Positions 8,808-18,016 of a stretch of 64,000 bases of DNA are shown piece after piece. Source of the DNA: Taylorella asinigenitalis ATCC 700933 (GTDB lineage: Bacteria > Pseudomonadota > Gammaproteobacteria > Burkholderiales > Burkholderiaceae_B); contig NZ_JHXN01000005.1 of assembly GCF_000687755.1 (NCBI RefSeq), forward strand, positions 34,121 to 98,120, written 5' to 3'. The first letter of the stretch is position 1. Each line of letters begins with the position of its first letter. The position numbers and the translations under genes are program-made. Under the pieces are notes generated by a model that was not told where the DNA came from, searched no databases, and saw only the letters and a list, made by a program, of their open reading frames with translations.

Positions 8808-9639
8808 GGGCAAAGGGCGGCTCACGGAATCTGTTATAGCTCCATAAATACTGTGTAGGGGCTTTTCTGATAGCCTCTTCTAACTCATTATTTATTAATT
8901 GAGCCTGTTGTTCTGCGGGGAGACCATCTAACTTAGGCCCTTCCTTCATATATAAATCCCACCCCTGACCTACGTCTTTACGTATTGCATAAATCAAAAT
9001 AGGTATTGCCTTTGTTTGAGAAACTAGTTTCCCTGGCAATGTTATCGTATATGCATCTCTCCCAAAAAATTTTACCCACACACCGTCAGATGTCGCTGGC
9101 ACTTGATCTGGCAATAATCCTACTGATTTTCCGCTACGCAGTGCCTTGATAAATTCCCTCACACCTGAAAAATTTGCTGGGACAGCTTTTATGTTCTCTG
9201 TTTCTCTAACTTTAGATAAAACTGGTTCGAAAAATTTCTTCTTCGCTGGCCTATACATTACGACCATAGGAAAATGTAAGGAAAGAAATCTAGAAACAAC
9301 CTCAAAACACCCCATATGAAGGCAAATGAATAAATAACTTTGATTAGGATTTTGTTTTAGTTTTTCTAGAACATCTGGACTTTTTAAAGTGAGTCTTTTG
9401 AATGCTTTCTCGAAATTAAACCAGATATAGGGCATCTCTCCAAACATGGCACCAATTTCCCTAGCCGCCTCATTATGAAACTCTCTACTTACATAACCTG
9501 CGGTAGATGCATGGTCGTCTATTCTTGCCCCGTATTTCTTATATGAGATCTTATAGATGAGAAAGCCTAGAAATCGACCCATTTTTTGCAAAAAGGTAAG
9601 TGGCAATGATCCCCAAAATTGAATTATTTTTAAGAGCAT
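8770..9639 (-). CDS. LpxL/HtrB-family lipid A acyltransferase
   Basis: Membrane-associated acyltransferase of the LpxL/LpxM family, which adds secondary acyl chains to Kdo2-lipid A or its precursor. The family's catalytic H-x4-E/D motif is visible at H108...E113 in FICLHMGCFEVVSRF, and LLPDQVPATSDGVWVKFFGR matches the conserved downstream block. The hydrophobic N-terminus (about 1-30) would anchor it to the inner membrane. At 289 residues it is typical. It stands alone, convergent with dbpA (38 bp overlap). Which acyl position it serves cannot be told from sequence. Confidence 0.88.
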   Translation of the reverse strand: MLLKIIQFWGSLPLTFLQKMGRFLGFLIYKISYKKYGARIDDHASTAGYVSREFHNEAAREIGAMFGEMPYIWFNFEKAFKRLTLKSPDVLEKLKQNPNQSYLFICLHMGCFEVVSRFLSLHFPMVVMYRPAKKKFFEPVLSKVRETENIKAVPANFSGVREFIKALRSGKSVGLLPDQVPATSDGVWVKFFGRDAYTITLPGKLVSQTKAIPILIYAIRKDVGQGWDLYMKEGPKLDGLPAEQQAQLINNELEEAIRKAPTQYLWSYNRFREPPFAPNPSNASSKSDS

Positions 9640-9725
9640 AAGTCTATGAATATCCTAGTGTGGGCTTATTTTAAAACCTCATGAAACAATTTCCGAAAAT
9701 ATGGGCACAAAAAGGATATTAAAAA

Positions 9726-9752
9726 TTAGCACTCTCACCTCAAGAGTGCTAA
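9726..9752 (+). promoter_or_regulatory. CIRCE operator (HrcA binding site) upstream of rpoH
   Basis: A perfect CIRCE element: left arm TTAGCACTC (9726-9734), 9-bp spacer, right arm GAGTGCTAA (9744-9752). Both arms match the canonical 9-bp arms exactly. It ends 38 bp before the rpoH ATG, within the 151-bp rpoH upstream region, so the heat-shock repressor HrcA is predicted to control transcription of sigma32 itself. Confidence 0.95.
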
Positions 9753-9790
9753 AATTAACCCATCGAAAGTAAAAATATTTAGGAAAATAT

Positions 9791-10669
9791 ATGACAAATC
9801 AATCATTTGCCTTACAACCGCACAAATCGATGGACCTTATCCATCCGAGTGCATTGGGGACGATTGAACAGTATATCCAAGAAGTTAACCGTATTCCTAT
9901 GTTAACAGCTGAGCAAGAAAAAGAGTTTGCTGAGCGTCTACAAGATAAGGGTGATATCAAAGCGGCTCAAGCTTTGGTGCTTTCACACTTGCGTTTAGTT
10001 GTGTCTGTTGCACGTCAATATCTAGGATATGGTTTATCTCATGCAGATTTGATTCAAGAGGGAAATATCGGGCTTATGAAAGCCGTAAAAAGATTTGATA
10101 TTTCTAGAGGAGTTCGCTTAGTTACCTTTGCTTTGCATTGGATTAAAGCTGAAATCCACGAGTTCGTAATCCGCAATTGGCGACTAGTAAAAATTGCAAC
10201 TACTAAAGCTCAAAGGAAACTTTTCTTTAACTTGAATAGTCTGCGTCCTGAGGGTCGATCATTGGATAACGATGATATCGAGGGCATTGCCAAAAAACTT
10301 AATGTCCGTCCAGAAGATGTTGTAGAAATGGAAAAGCGCATGTCAGGTCATGACATTGCTTTGGACACTCTTATGGAGGATGATGACGACTATAGCCCTA
10401 TTCAATATTTAGCGGACGATGAGGCTTACGAACCTGAAAATGTAATTCTTGCTCAAGAACAAGATAAGCTTGAAGATCATGGGCTTAAAGCTGCATTAGA
10501 GAAGCTTGATGATAGGTCTCGTCATATCATTGAGAGCCGTTGGTTAAGCGAAGATAAACCCACTTTGCATGACCTTGCCGCTCAATACAATGTTTCAGCT
10601 GAGAGAATTCGTCAAATCGAAAATGCTGCTATTAAAAAGATGCGTGCCCACCTTGAGGATTATGTATAA
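9791..10669 (+). CDS. rpoH: heat-shock sigma factor RpoH (sigma32)
   Basis: Alternative sigma factor directing RNA polymerase to heat-shock promoters. Region 1.2 is near residues 22-50, region 2 (about 60-130) includes LVLSHLRLVVSVARQYLGYG and the aromatic -10 recognition stretch VTFALHWIKAEIHEFVIRNW, and the RpoH-specific box QRKLFFNLN lies at 141-149. Region 4 with its helix-turn-helix (LHDLAAQYNVSAERIRQIE) ends the protein. The 292-residue length is normal. AGGA at 9781 is a good ribosome binding site. A perfect CIRCE operator precedes it, implying HrcA repression in addition to the family's usual post-transcriptional control. Confidence 0.98.
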   Translation: MTNQSFALQPHKSMDLIHPSALGTIEQYIQEVNRIPMLTAEQEKEFAERLQDKGDIKAAQALVLSHLRLVVSVARQYLGYGLSHADLIQEGNIGLMKAVKRFDISRGVRLVTFALHWIKAEIHEFVIRNWRLVKIATTKAQRKLFFNLNSLRPEGRSLDNDDIEGIAKKLNVRPEDVVEMEKRMSGHDIALDTLMEDDDDYSPIQYLADDEAYEPENVILAQEQDKLEDHGLKAALEKLDDRSRHIIESRWLSEDKPTLHDLAAQYNVSAERIRQIENAAIKKMRAHLEDYV

Positions 10670-10672
10670 TTT

Positions 10673-10690
10673 TAAGGTTTTGTAACCTTA
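10673..10690 (+). terminator. small hairpin after rpoH (possible weak terminator)
   Basis: TAAGGTT (10673-10679), loop TTGT, AACCTTA (10684-10690): a perfect 7-bp stem in the 33-bp gap between the rpoH stop and the Nudix GTG. Only TTTCC follows, so termination would be weak. It may instead trim read-through into the Nudix-glmU genes. Confidence 0.4.
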
Positions 10691-10702
10691 TTTCCTCACA
10701 CT

Positions 10703-11533
10703 GTGCACCTTCCCGATTTATCAGAATTAAAAGAATCTCTTAATAATCGTGCTAGTCGTCCACCAGTTGATGGCTCGCACGATTTATTTTTTAACGGTCG
10801 AAAAATTGGCGTTGTGCATCCAAATGTAAGAGACGACCTAATTGGCTTTGCCTATGTAAAGTTTGCTTCAGGCACTTTTAATATCGATATGCAAAAAGAG
10901 TTATTAGGTCTTGCTGACCCAGAATTGTTTTTTGCCTATAAATGTCAATATTTCAATCAGCTTGCCCAATATTTAAGAAATAAAGGGCATGCAAAGCATT
11001 GGAGAAACGAGCAAATAACTATTTGGGACTCGGAAACTGAATTCGCACATGTTGAGAGAGCTGTAGTTCGAGAGCTTGGCATTACGACTAAGGCCGTTCA
11101 TGTTAATGCATGGACTCAGGAGAAAAAAATCTATCTTTCTTTGCGAGCACCTAACAAAGCGACTGACCCAAATAAATGGGACACTCTTGTTGGGGGCTTA
11201 GTTTCAGCAAATGAATCGCTAGAGACGGCTTTAGAGAGAGAGTCTATTGAAGAGGCTGGATTGGATTTAAAGAAACCACCTTTAATTATCCCTCTGCGTT
11301 ATATACAAACAATGTATAGACCTTTGGATGAGGGATATCAGATAGAGGAAGTATTTAATGCCGACTATTTAATTCCAGAGGGAACAAATTTAGAGAATCA
11401 AGATGGAGAAGTTACGAAAATCGAAGCTTTTTCAATTGATGAAATAATAGAAAAAATTAGCAATGAAGAAGTGACACTTGAGGCGAGCATAGTTTTGCTG
11501 GATAGTATCGAGCGCATTGCCAAACAGATATAG
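10703..11533 (+). CDS. Nudix hydrolase with N-terminal DUF4743-like domain
   Basis: Nudix-superfamily pyrophosphohydrolase. A complete Nudix box (G-x5-E-x7-RE-x2-EE-x-G) runs from the second Gly of [17 protein letters not shown] through EEAGL at about residues 167-189. The preceding 110 residues resemble the DUF4743 domain that accompanies Nudix modules in proteins related to thiamine-pyrophosphokinase-associated hydrolases; that relation is from memory of the family and the substrate is unknown. The start is GTG at 10703, with no clear Shine-Dalgarno. It sits between rpoH and glmU on the same strand with small gaps, so co-transcription is likely. Confidence 0.85.
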   Translation: MHLPDLSELKESLNNRASRPPVDGSHDLFFNGRKIGVVHPNVRDDLIGFAYVKFASGTFNIDMQKELLGLADPELFFAYKCQYFNQLAQYLRNKGHAKHWRNEQITIWDSETEFAHVERAVVRELGITTKAVHVNAWTQEKKIYLSLRAPNKATDPNKWDTLVGGLVSANESLETALERESIEEAGLDLKKPPLIIPLRYIQTMYRPLDEGYQIEEVFNADYLIPEGTNLENQDGEVTKIEAFSIDEIIEKISNEEVTLEASIVLLDSIERIAKQI

Positions 11534-11544
11534 ATGAGAGAAGT

Positions 11545-12927
11545 ATGACACTAAATGTTGTAATTTTGGCCGCAGGTAAGGGTAAGCGAATGAAATCTGA
11601 TTTACCCAAGGTTTTACATAACATTGCAGGCAAACCTATGCTTATGCATGTTCTAGATACTGCATCGGCTTTGCAAGCGGATACAACAACCGTAGTTATA
11701 GGTCATGAAGCGGAAAAAGTAAAACAATCGTGTTCTGAAATGGAAGGGCTAAATTTTGCTCTTCAAGATCCTCCACAAGGCACAGGTCATGCGGTTTTGC
11801 AAGCTGTGCCTTTTTTGAATGCGTCAAGCGATGAGGATAATAAAACGCTAATTTTGTACGGTGATGTGCCTTTGATTTCTGCTGATACACTGGCACGGCT
11901 AATTGATATTTCGGGAAATGGTGTTGGCCTTTTAACTGAGTATTTGGATGACCCGACAGGCTATGGGCGGATTATTAGGAATTCATCGGGATTGGTTGAT
12001 TCGATTGTTGAGCAAAAGGATGCGGCCCCTGATGAATTAAAAATCAAGGAAGTGAATACGGGAATAATTTGTGCACCCACTGCTCTATTAAAAAATTGGC
12101 TCTCTGAGATTAAAAATGAGAATGCACAGGGCGAGTACTATCTGACGGATATTATCAAATTTGCGAATCGCGATAGCATTGCCATCACAGCGACGCAGGC
12201 TGAGCATAAATATGAAACGGCCGGGGTAAATAGCCGCGTACAATTGGCTGAGCTAGAGACTCAGTATCAGAAGAATCAAGCAATAGCACTGCTTGAGGAA
12301 GGCGTGAGCATTGCCGACCCTGAGCGATTTATTGTGCGTGGGCGGGTGAAGGCTGAGAGCGATGTTTTTATTGATGTTGGATGTATATTCGAAGGTGAGG
12401 TGGAATTAGGGAAAGGGGTGCGTATAGGTGCGTATTGCCACCTAAAAAATGCGAAGATTGGAGCGAATACGCGCATTGAGCCATACTCACATATCGAAGG
12501 AGCTATTGTCGCAAATGATGCGATAATTGGACCATACGCTAGATTAAGACCTGGTGCAGTTCTGGAAGAGCACAGTCATGTAGGCAATTTTGTTGAGCTT
12601 AAAAAGACGACTTTAGGGGCATATAGCAAGGCCAATCATCTAAGTTATTTAGGTGATGCAACAATTGGCCAACGTGTAAATGTAGGTGCGGGCACGATTA
12701 CTTGCAATTATGATGGCGCAAATAAATTCCAAACTTTCATTGAAGACGAGGCATTTATTGGATCTGATACGCAGCTTATTGCACCTGTCACTATTGGTAG
12801 AGGGGCAACTGTAGCGGCTGGTACAACTGTCATGAAGGATGTGCCTGCTGAGCAACTGGTATTAAATAAAAAATCTCAAGAACACATATCTGGTTGGTCT
12901 CGACCGACGAAGAAAAAAGAGGTATAA
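11545..12927 (+). CDS. glmU: bifunctional GlcNAc-1-P uridyltransferase / GlcN-1-P acetyltransferase GlmU
   Basis: Makes UDP-GlcNAc for peptidoglycan and LPS in two steps. The N-terminal nucleotidyltransferase carries [18 protein letters not shown] (residues 8-25) and DPPQGTGHA. The C-terminal half (about 250-450) is a left-handed beta-helix of hexapeptide repeats with the acetyltransferase motifs [19 protein letters not shown] and [11 protein letters not shown]. The 460-residue length is canonical. The ATG follows AGAGAAGT. The MFS gene starts 2 bp after its stop, so they are coupled. Product UDP-GlcNAc feeds pathways whose later LPS genes (waaA, waaC) are also in this window. Confidence 0.98.
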   Translation: MTLNVVILAAGKGKRMKSDLPKVLHNIAGKPMLMHVLDTASALQADTTTVVIGHEAEKVKQSCSEMEGLNFALQDPPQGTGHAVLQAVPFLNASSDEDNKTLILYGDVPLISADTLARLIDISGNGVGLLTEYLDDPTGYGRIIRNSSGLVDSIVEQKDAAPDELKIKEVNTGIICAPTALLKNWLSEIKNENAQGEYYLTDIIKFANRDSIAITATQAEHKYETAGVNSRVQLAELETQYQKNQAIALLEEGVSIADPERFIVRGRVKAESDVFIDVGCIFEGEVELGKGVRIGAYCHLKNAKIGANTRIEPYSHIEGAIVANDAIIGPYARLRPGAVLEEHSHVGNFVELKKTTLGAYSKANHLSYLGDATIGQRVNVGAGTITCNYDGANKFQTFIEDEAFIGSDTQLIAPVTIGRGATVAAGTTVMKDVPAEQLVLNKKSQEHISGWSRPTKKKEV

Positions 12928-12928
12928 A

Positions 12929-14290
12929 ATGGACTCTAAACATGATGGTCTTCCAAAGCCACAACTCTATTGGGCCGTATTTTGCCTATTCTCTGTAATT
13001 GCAGTCTGCGTAATTGACGGCATTATCACAAACATTGCCCTCCCTACAATTCAACGCGATTTCGGTGTAACTCAGCAAGAATCCATCTGGGTAATTAATG
13101 CATACAATATCGTCCTAATTTCCGCTTTATTTACTTTCAGTTCGCTTGCCGATAGATTTGGGTTTAAGAGACTTTTGCGTGTAGGGCTTGTTGTTTTCGG
13201 GATTGGAGCTTTCGGAAGTTTGCTTTCACAATCTCTAACCATGCTTATTTGTACACGCATTATTCAAGGATTTGGGGCGGCCATACTTATGTCCTTGACT
13301 GGTGGGCTTTTGCGAAACATATATCCTAAAGAAAGAGTTGCTATGGGCATCGCCTTTAATGGCATGGTTATCGGTGCGTGCGCACTAATTGCTCCGTCTT
13401 TAGGTGCTTTTATTATCGGCATATCCGACTGGCATTGGATTTATGGATTTTCCATTCCAATCATTATTCTAGGATTGTTGTTGTCTCGTTTTCTTCCTCG
13501 TCTCCCTCGGGTTAAAAAAGCTATCGATTATAAAAGTGCCCTACTCAATGCCATAACTTTTGGAAGCCTAGTAGCTGGTCTTGATATCATATATAGCAAT
13601 ACTTTATTAGGTGTAATTTTGTTGGTAGTTTCACTCGCAAGTGTGATTACGCTTTATAAGCATTCATTGGCACAGGAGCATCCAATGGTGCCTGTAGATT
13701 TGCTTAAGATAGTTTCCTTTAGAGATGCTGCATTAGTTTCGGCTTTTGCATTTATATCTTCAACTGCAAGCATGGTTGCAACACCGTTTTATTTTGAACA
13801 TGTTTTAGGATACAACACTAAGACTGTGGGGCTAATATTTAGTTCATGGCCAGTGGCAGGATTTATTATGGGACCAATATCGGCTAAATTAAGCGCAAGA
13901 TTTCCTGCGGCATTGCTTGCTGGTATAGGAAGTTTGATTTTAACTGGTGGCTTGATTATGTTCGCATTATTGCCAACTGATAGTGCGAAATATATGTATG
14001 CTTTAGCACTATTTATTTCAGGGCTTGGATTTGGCTTTTTACAAACCCCAAATGGTAAGACTTTGCTTTTAGCGGCACCTCAAAATCGAGCAAGTGCGGC
14101 GGGCGGCATGCAAGCTACATCAAGGATCTTCGGACAGTGTGTTGGCGGAGCTTTAGTTGCAACCTCCTTCTCCATAAATTCTGAAGAGGGTGCTTATTAT
14201 GGGATTATTCTTAGTGTCGTGGCAGCGATAATTGCTGCAATAATCAATCTCTACCGATTTATAACAAAACAAGATTCGCAAGTTATATAG
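12929..14290 (+). CDS. MFS multidrug transporter, DHA2 (EmrB/QacA-like) family
   Basis: Drug:proton antiporter-type permease with at least a dozen hydrophobic segments spread along its 453 residues. Family signatures include TNIALPTIQRDFGVTQQESIWVINAY (split: DGIITNIALPTI and WVINAYNIVL), SLADRFGFKRLL (motif A) and RIIQGFGAAILMS (motif B). The start lies 2 bp after the glmU stop, with GAGG in the glmU tail as ribosome binding site, so it is likely translated together with glmU although the functions look unrelated. The substrate is unknown. The 3' end overlaps the convergent RmlB-RmlC gene by 8 bp. Confidence 0.88.
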   Translation: MDSKHDGLPKPQLYWAVFCLFSVIAVCVIDGIITNIALPTIQRDFGVTQQESIWVINAYNIVLISALFTFSSLADRFGFKRLLRVGLVVFGIGAFGSLLSQSLTMLICTRIIQGFGAAILMSLTGGLLRNIYPKERVAMGIAFNGMVIGACALIAPSLGAFIIGISDWHWIYGFSIPIIILGLLLSRFLPRLPRVKKAIDYKSALLNAITFGSLVAGLDIIYSNTLLGVILLVVSLASVITLYKHSLAQEHPMVPVDLLKIVSFRDAALVSAFAFISSTASMVATPFYFEHVLGYNTKTVGLIFSSWPVAGFIMGPISAKLSARFPAALLAGIGSLILTGGLIMFALLPTDSAKYMYALALFISGLGFGFLQTPNGKTLLLAAPQNRASAAGGMQATSRIFGQCVGGALVATSFSINSEEGAYYGIILSVVAAIIAAIINLYRFITKQDSQVI

Positions 14291-15797
14291 TCTTTAGAAA
14301 TTCCGACCAAGTCAAACCCTCTATATCATTTTGGGAGAGTATAAATTCATTGGGCATCATATATTTTGTCCAGTTTATACCAAGATCCTTATCGTTATAT
14401 AAGATTGTGTTTTGATCAAGAGGATCCCAAAATTCAGAAAGCTTATACATAACATATGACTCACTGCTTAAAGTTAAGTATCCATGAGCATATCCAGCTG
14501 GCACAATTATCGATTGACCTTGCTTTAGATTAAAATACTCGCATTTTCCAAATGATTGAGAATGCGGTCTTATGTCTAATACAACATCTAGAATTTCTCC
14601 ATCTAGCACCTCAATCAATTTCGCCTGAGGTTTATTGCGTTGAAAATGTAAGCCTCTGATAACTCCCTGGAATGAATGCGTTAAATTCTCTTGGACCAAG
14701 TGAGCACCCGCTTGTTTATCGTAAGATGAAAAAAATCTTGGACTCACGCTACCTCGCTGATCTGGAAACGACTTGTGTTCTATGCGACGGGCTTGTGGAA
14801 GATCTTTATGTGGCAATGCTTCTGCCCTTTCTCTTTCATTTTGAATTAATTCATCTATCGAGTCTTGAAACGATTTTTTCGCCGTCCAACCAGTTTGTGC
14901 CTTTAATTTATCCGAATTAATGGCATACCGCATATCGTGCCCAGGCCTATCGTCCACAAATTCGATAAGCTGTTTATAAGAGCCATTTTTATGAGGAACT
15001 AGCTGGTCCATGTGCTCGCAAATTAAGTCAGCAACTTCAATATTTGTAAAGGATTCAGAACTCGTTATATTGTAGATTTGGCCGCTAAATCCAATATCTG
15101 AAGTGAGCACAGCGTGGATAGCTTCGCAATGATCTTGAACATGAAGCCATTCGCGGGATGCGAGACCATTGCCATATATAGGGATAGGCTTCCAATTCAA
15201 AGCATTATTTATTATTTTAGGAATTAGCTTTTCGCAATGCTGTCCAGAGCCATAATTATTGCAGGAGCGCGTAATAATAGCTGGCAATGAATACGTTTTC
15301 GTCCACGCTTGCACAAAATGCTCAGCAGCAGCTTTAGAAGCGGAATACGGATTTGTAGGCTTGATTGCATCGGTTTCAAGAGACGGCTTTTCCATGGGGT
15401 TTAGCGAACCATACACTTCATCAGTCGATATATAAACGAACCTAAGTTTATGCCCAGTTTCATCTATATGCTGCTTACATACGTCCAATAAATCATGCGT
15501 TCCGTACACATTATTTTGCAAAAAAGGGCGCGCATCTTGAATGGATCTATCCACGTGCGTATGGGCTGCAAAATGAACCACCGTGTCAATCCTTCTTGTT
15601 CTCAAATGATTGAGTATGGTTTTTTGCTCGCATATATCCATTTGGAAAAACTCATCACCTAATGGATCATTAATCGCAGAATATGAGAGATTATCTATAT
15701 TTTCAATAAACTCATATTGCTTAGATGGATGGTTGAGTGCGAATTTCACGAAGTGATGGCCGATAAAGCCACAACCACCCGTAACTAAAACACGCAT
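14283..15797 (-). CDS. rfbB: fused dTDP-glucose 4,6-dehydratase / dTDP-4-keto-6-deoxyglucose 3,5-epimerase (RmlB-RmlC)
   Basis: Two consecutive steps of dTDP-L-rhamnose synthesis in one chain of 504 residues. The N-terminal RmlB (1-325) has the NAD motif GGCGFIG (7-13), STDEVYG (T125, D126, E127) and catalytic Y151-x3-K155 in YSASK. The C-terminal RmlC (about 335-504) has DQRGS, the catalytic His in RGLHFQ (H384), PAGYAHGY (433-440), VMYKL (Y451) and a closing INW. Both enzymes look complete and the reading frame is continuous, so this is a true fusion and not a frameshift artefact. The ATG abuts the lipA stop (TAA immediately followed by ATG), implying translational coupling. rmlA and rmlD partners are not in this window. 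Confidence 0.93.
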   Translation of the reverse strand: MRVLVTGGCGFIGHHFVKFALNHPSKQYEFIENIDNLSYSAINDPLGDEFFQMDICEQKTILNHLRTRRIDTVVHFAAHTHVDRSIQDARPFLQNNVYGTHDLLDVCKQHIDETGHKLRFVYISTDEVYGSLNPMEKPSLETDAIKPTNPYSASKAAAEHFVQAWTKTYSLPAIITRSCNNYGSGQHCEKLIPKIINNALNWKPIPIYGNGLASREWLHVQDHCEAIHAVLTSDIGFSGQIYNITSSESFTNIEVADLICEHMDQLVPHKNGSYKQLIEFVDDRPGHDMRYAINSDKLKAQTGWTAKKSFQDSIDELIQNERERAEALPHKDLPQARRIEHKSFPDQRGSVSPRFFSSYDKQAGAHLVQENLTHSFQGVIRGLHFQRNKPQAKLIEVLDGEILDVVLDIRPHSQSFGKCEYFNLKQGQSIIVPAGYAHGYLTLSSESYVMYKLSEFWDPLDQNTILYNDKDLGINWTKYMMPNEFILSQNDIEGLTWSEFLKTI

Positions 15798-16784
15798 TTA
15801 AACGGACTCCAAACCCGCCTGATGAGCCTGTTGATCAGCATGATATGAAGAGCGAACCAAAGCACCGACGGCCGCATGTGAGAATCCCATAGCCTTAGCC
15901 TCCTCTTCAAACATAGCAAAAGTTTTAGGTGTCACATATCTTAGGACAGGAAGATGGTGATCCGAGGGTTGCAAATACTGCCCAATAGTAAGCATCTCAA
16001 TATCGTGGTCACGCATATCTCTCATAACTTGGAGAATTTCTTCATCTGTTTCACCTAAACCTACCATCAATCCAGATTTCGTAGGGACGCCTGGATACAT
16101 GGCTTTAAAATCTTTAAGAAGCTTTAAAGAGTGCATATAATCGGCCCCTGGGCGAGATTGTTTATAAAGACGCGGCACCGTTTCTAAATTATGATTCATC
16201 ACATCTGGCAATGCTTTTGCAAATATATCTAAAGCTCTCTCTAAACGACCTCTGAAATCTGGAACCAACACTTCTATCTGAGTTTTAGGAGATTGCTCTC
16301 TGATTTCACTTATGCAATCTACATAATGTTGAGCACCGCCATCGCGTAAATCATCACGGTCTACAGAAGTAATCACCACATATCTTAAACCCATGCGAGC
16401 CACTGATTTAGCAAGGTTTTTTGGTTCATTAATGTCCAAGGGATCTGGACGACCATGTCCGACATCACAAAACGGGCAACGTCGTGTACACTTATCGCCC
16501 ATAATCATAAATGTAGCAGTACCACGTCCAAAACATTCACCTATATTAGGACAAGAGGCTTCTTCGCAGACGGTAACCATTTTATTTTCGCGAAGAATGC
16601 CCTTAATCTCTGAAAATTTTGAGTTAGTAGGGGCAACTTTTACACGAATCCACTCAGGTTTTTTTATTTTTTCAGCAGGCACTATTTTAATTGGAATTCT
16701 CGATGTTTTATCGAAAGACTTTTGTTTTTTTGTAGCGTCGTACGAATGATCTTTATCTGCAGGAGCTGAATTTTGAATAGACAT
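15798..16784 (-). CDS. lipA: lipoyl synthase
   Basis: Radical-SAM enzyme inserting two sulfurs into protein-bound octanoyl groups to make lipoate. Both cluster motifs are present: CX4CX5C (C73, C78, C84) for the auxiliary 4Fe-4S cluster and CX3CX2C (C99, C103, C106; CTRRCPFC) for the SAM cluster. [13 protein letters not shown] and the closing SSYHADQQA are typical. At 328 residues it is normal. Two small envelope genes separate it from lipB, whereas lipB-lipA are usually neighbours. The 212-bp region upstream has a reverse-strand TATAAT (16842-16847), suggesting its own promoter. Confidence 0.97.
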   Translation of the reverse strand: MSIQNSAPADKDHSYDATKKQKSFDKTSRIPIKIVPAEKIKKPEWIRVKVAPTNSKFSEIKGILRENKMVTVCEEASCPNIGECFGRGTATFMIMGDKCTRRCPFCDVGHGRPDPLDINEPKNLAKSVARMGLRYVVITSVDRDDLRDGGAQHYVDCISEIREQSPKTQIEVLVPDFRGRLERALDIFAKALPDVMNHNLETVPRLYKQSRPGADYMHSLKLLKDFKAMYPGVPTKSGLMVGLGETDEEILQVMRDMRDHDIEMLTIGQYLQPSDHHLPVLRYVTPKTFAMFEEEAKAMGFSHAAVGALVRSSYHADQQAHQAGLESV

Positions 16785-16927
16785 TAGTTATAGCCAATCT
16801 TAAGGACTTTGCGTTATTTTATAGATTCTAAATTATAACTAAGTTGTAAATTGGCGAGAGCCTTTATCTATTTTATTAGTCGACTCTCATAACCTGCGAA
16901 ATAGAGGATTGAAATTTTAATTTTGAT

Positions 16928-16966
16928 AAAACCACTTTGAGTTGTTTAATTACTTAAAGTGGTTTT
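16928..16966 (-). terminator. stem-loop terminator downstream of the 4-TM protein gene
   Basis: AAAACCACTTT (16928-16938) and AAAGTGGTTTT (16956-16966) form a perfect 11-bp inverted repeat with a 17-nt loop, 31 bp after the stop of the 16997-17518 gene. The reverse-strand transcript ends the stem in UUUU, although no long U tail follows. The remaining bases of the 16785-16996 gap hold only the candidate lipA promoter. Confidence 0.55.
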
Positions 16967-16996
16967 CAAAATATACGGGCTATATAGGATTTGCAA

Positions 16997-17518
16997 TTAT
17001 AAAGCTATGTGTTCTTTAGAAACTTTAAGCAAATTCTTAGGACTTGGATCTGCATTTGCTCCAAATACTTTTAAAACATTTTGTGAGGTTTGAAAGTAAT
17101 AAATCCAAAGAACAACTAATATTGCAGTAAATGCTAATTCAAGAAGGGTAACTAGAAATCCGCTTGGCCCCACACCAAATCCACGAGTAAACGAGGATAT
17201 TAAAAAGTAAAAGAAAATAGAAGTAATAGCGATTACAAGCCATTCAGTACATAAAGTTTTTACTACCATAGTTGGTGTGTTAGGGCTTCTAGTTTTAGCT
17301 ACAAAAGCTGTTATTCTTTTGAAAAGAATCCATCCCACAATTACTATAGCAATTAGAGTAACTAACCCAATTAGTACTGTTTCAGTTGTATGAAATCCAA
17401 TACTACCAGTTAAAAAAGGTATAGTAATTTTGAAAAGTACATATATTAAAACTAAAGCAGTAAAGATATCTAAAATAAAAAATAAAGCCAATAATCCAGA
17501 CAGACCCAAAATCATCAT
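16997..17518 (-). CDS. small integral membrane protein, unknown function (four TM)
   Basis: 173 residues with four clear hydrophobic helices (about 3-28, 45-66, 92-110 and 122-145) and a short charged C-terminal tail (NADPSPKNLLKVSKEHIAL). I do not recognise the family; it has a general resemblance to small DUF4282-type membrane proteins but no signature I can confirm. The start is supported by GGGAG 5-9 bp upstream of tandem ATGs (17518 and 17515). It follows a strong terminator and ends in another stem-loop, so it is probably a single transcription unit inserted into the lip gene region. Confidence 0.75.
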   Translation of the reverse strand: MMILGLSGLLALFFILDIFTALVLIYVLFKITIPFLTGSIGFHTTETVLIGLVTLIAIVIVGWILFKRITAFVAKTRSPNTPTMVVKTLCTEWLVIAITSIFFYFLISSFTRGFGVGPSGFLVTLLELAFTAILVVLWIYYFQTSQNVLKVFGANADPSPKNLLKVSKEHIAL

Positions 17519-17525
17519 AATCTCC

Positions 17526-17556
17526 CAAAAAAATACCCCGATTCCTTCGGGGTATA
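17526..17556 (-). terminator. intrinsic terminator of the BamE-like lipoprotein gene
   Basis: Reverse-strand stem ATACCCCGA/TCGGGGTAT (arms at 17533-17541 and 17547-17555) with a 5-nt loop, followed on that strand by seven T residues (about 17526-17532). A textbook rho-independent terminator 10 bp after the lipoprotein stop; its U tail runs into the ribosome binding site of the next gene. Confidence 0.9.
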
Positions 17557-17565
17557 AAATAAAAA

Positions 17566-17949
17566 CTATTTAGTTTGTGCGAAATATCCAGCACACTCAG
17601 GTTGTCTCCAATAGAAGCTTCTAGCAACCTTATTACTATCAAATAGAATCTTAAATTGGCATGACTTTTTAACGCCTTTATCTTCTGTATGGAACAAGTA
17701 ATCCCATTCAGCAACATTAAAACCTTCAGAGAAGTGTGGAGCACCTACAAGTTGATAAATATCTTGTTTATTTAAACCTGTTTTGATTTCACGTACAGCA
17801 TGTTTTGGTGGTGTAGAACCAGCAATAAACTCAGTTACATCCGGCCATTTAATTTCAGATTTAGCCATGCCATCTTGAGAAACTTCAGTCATAGTACCGC
17901 AAGCAGTTAGACCAAGAGAAAGCATTACAGGTAAAGCTAATTTATTCAT
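17566..17949 (-). CDS. BamE/SmpA-OmlA-like outer membrane lipoprotein
   Basis: 127-residue lipoprotein. It starts MNKLALPVMLSLGLTACGT, a type II signal with lipobox LTAC, so the mature N-terminal Cys is C17. The rest reads as one SmpA/OmlA (BamE-fold) domain: IKTGLNKQDIYQLVGAPHF, then WDYLF and a closing FDSNKVARSFYWRQPEC. Such domains assist beta-barrel assembly or stabilise other envelope proteins, but this is not clearly BamE itself. The ATG at 17949 has AGGA eight bases upstream; the longer open frame to 18027 lacks a signal peptide. It has its own terminator and splits lipB from the lipA side. Confidence 0.82.
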   Translation of the reverse strand: MNKLALPVMLSLGLTACGTMTEVSQDGMAKSEIKWPDVTEFIAGSTPPKHAVREIKTGLNKQDIYQLVGAPHFSEGFNVAEWDYLFHTEDKGVKKSCQFKILFDSNKVARSFYWRQPECAGYFAQTK

Positions 17950-18016
17950 ATATAGTCCTAGTAAATTTGGGAAATTATAAAATTCGATTATTACACTTAT
18001 TTTGTAACAATTGGCT

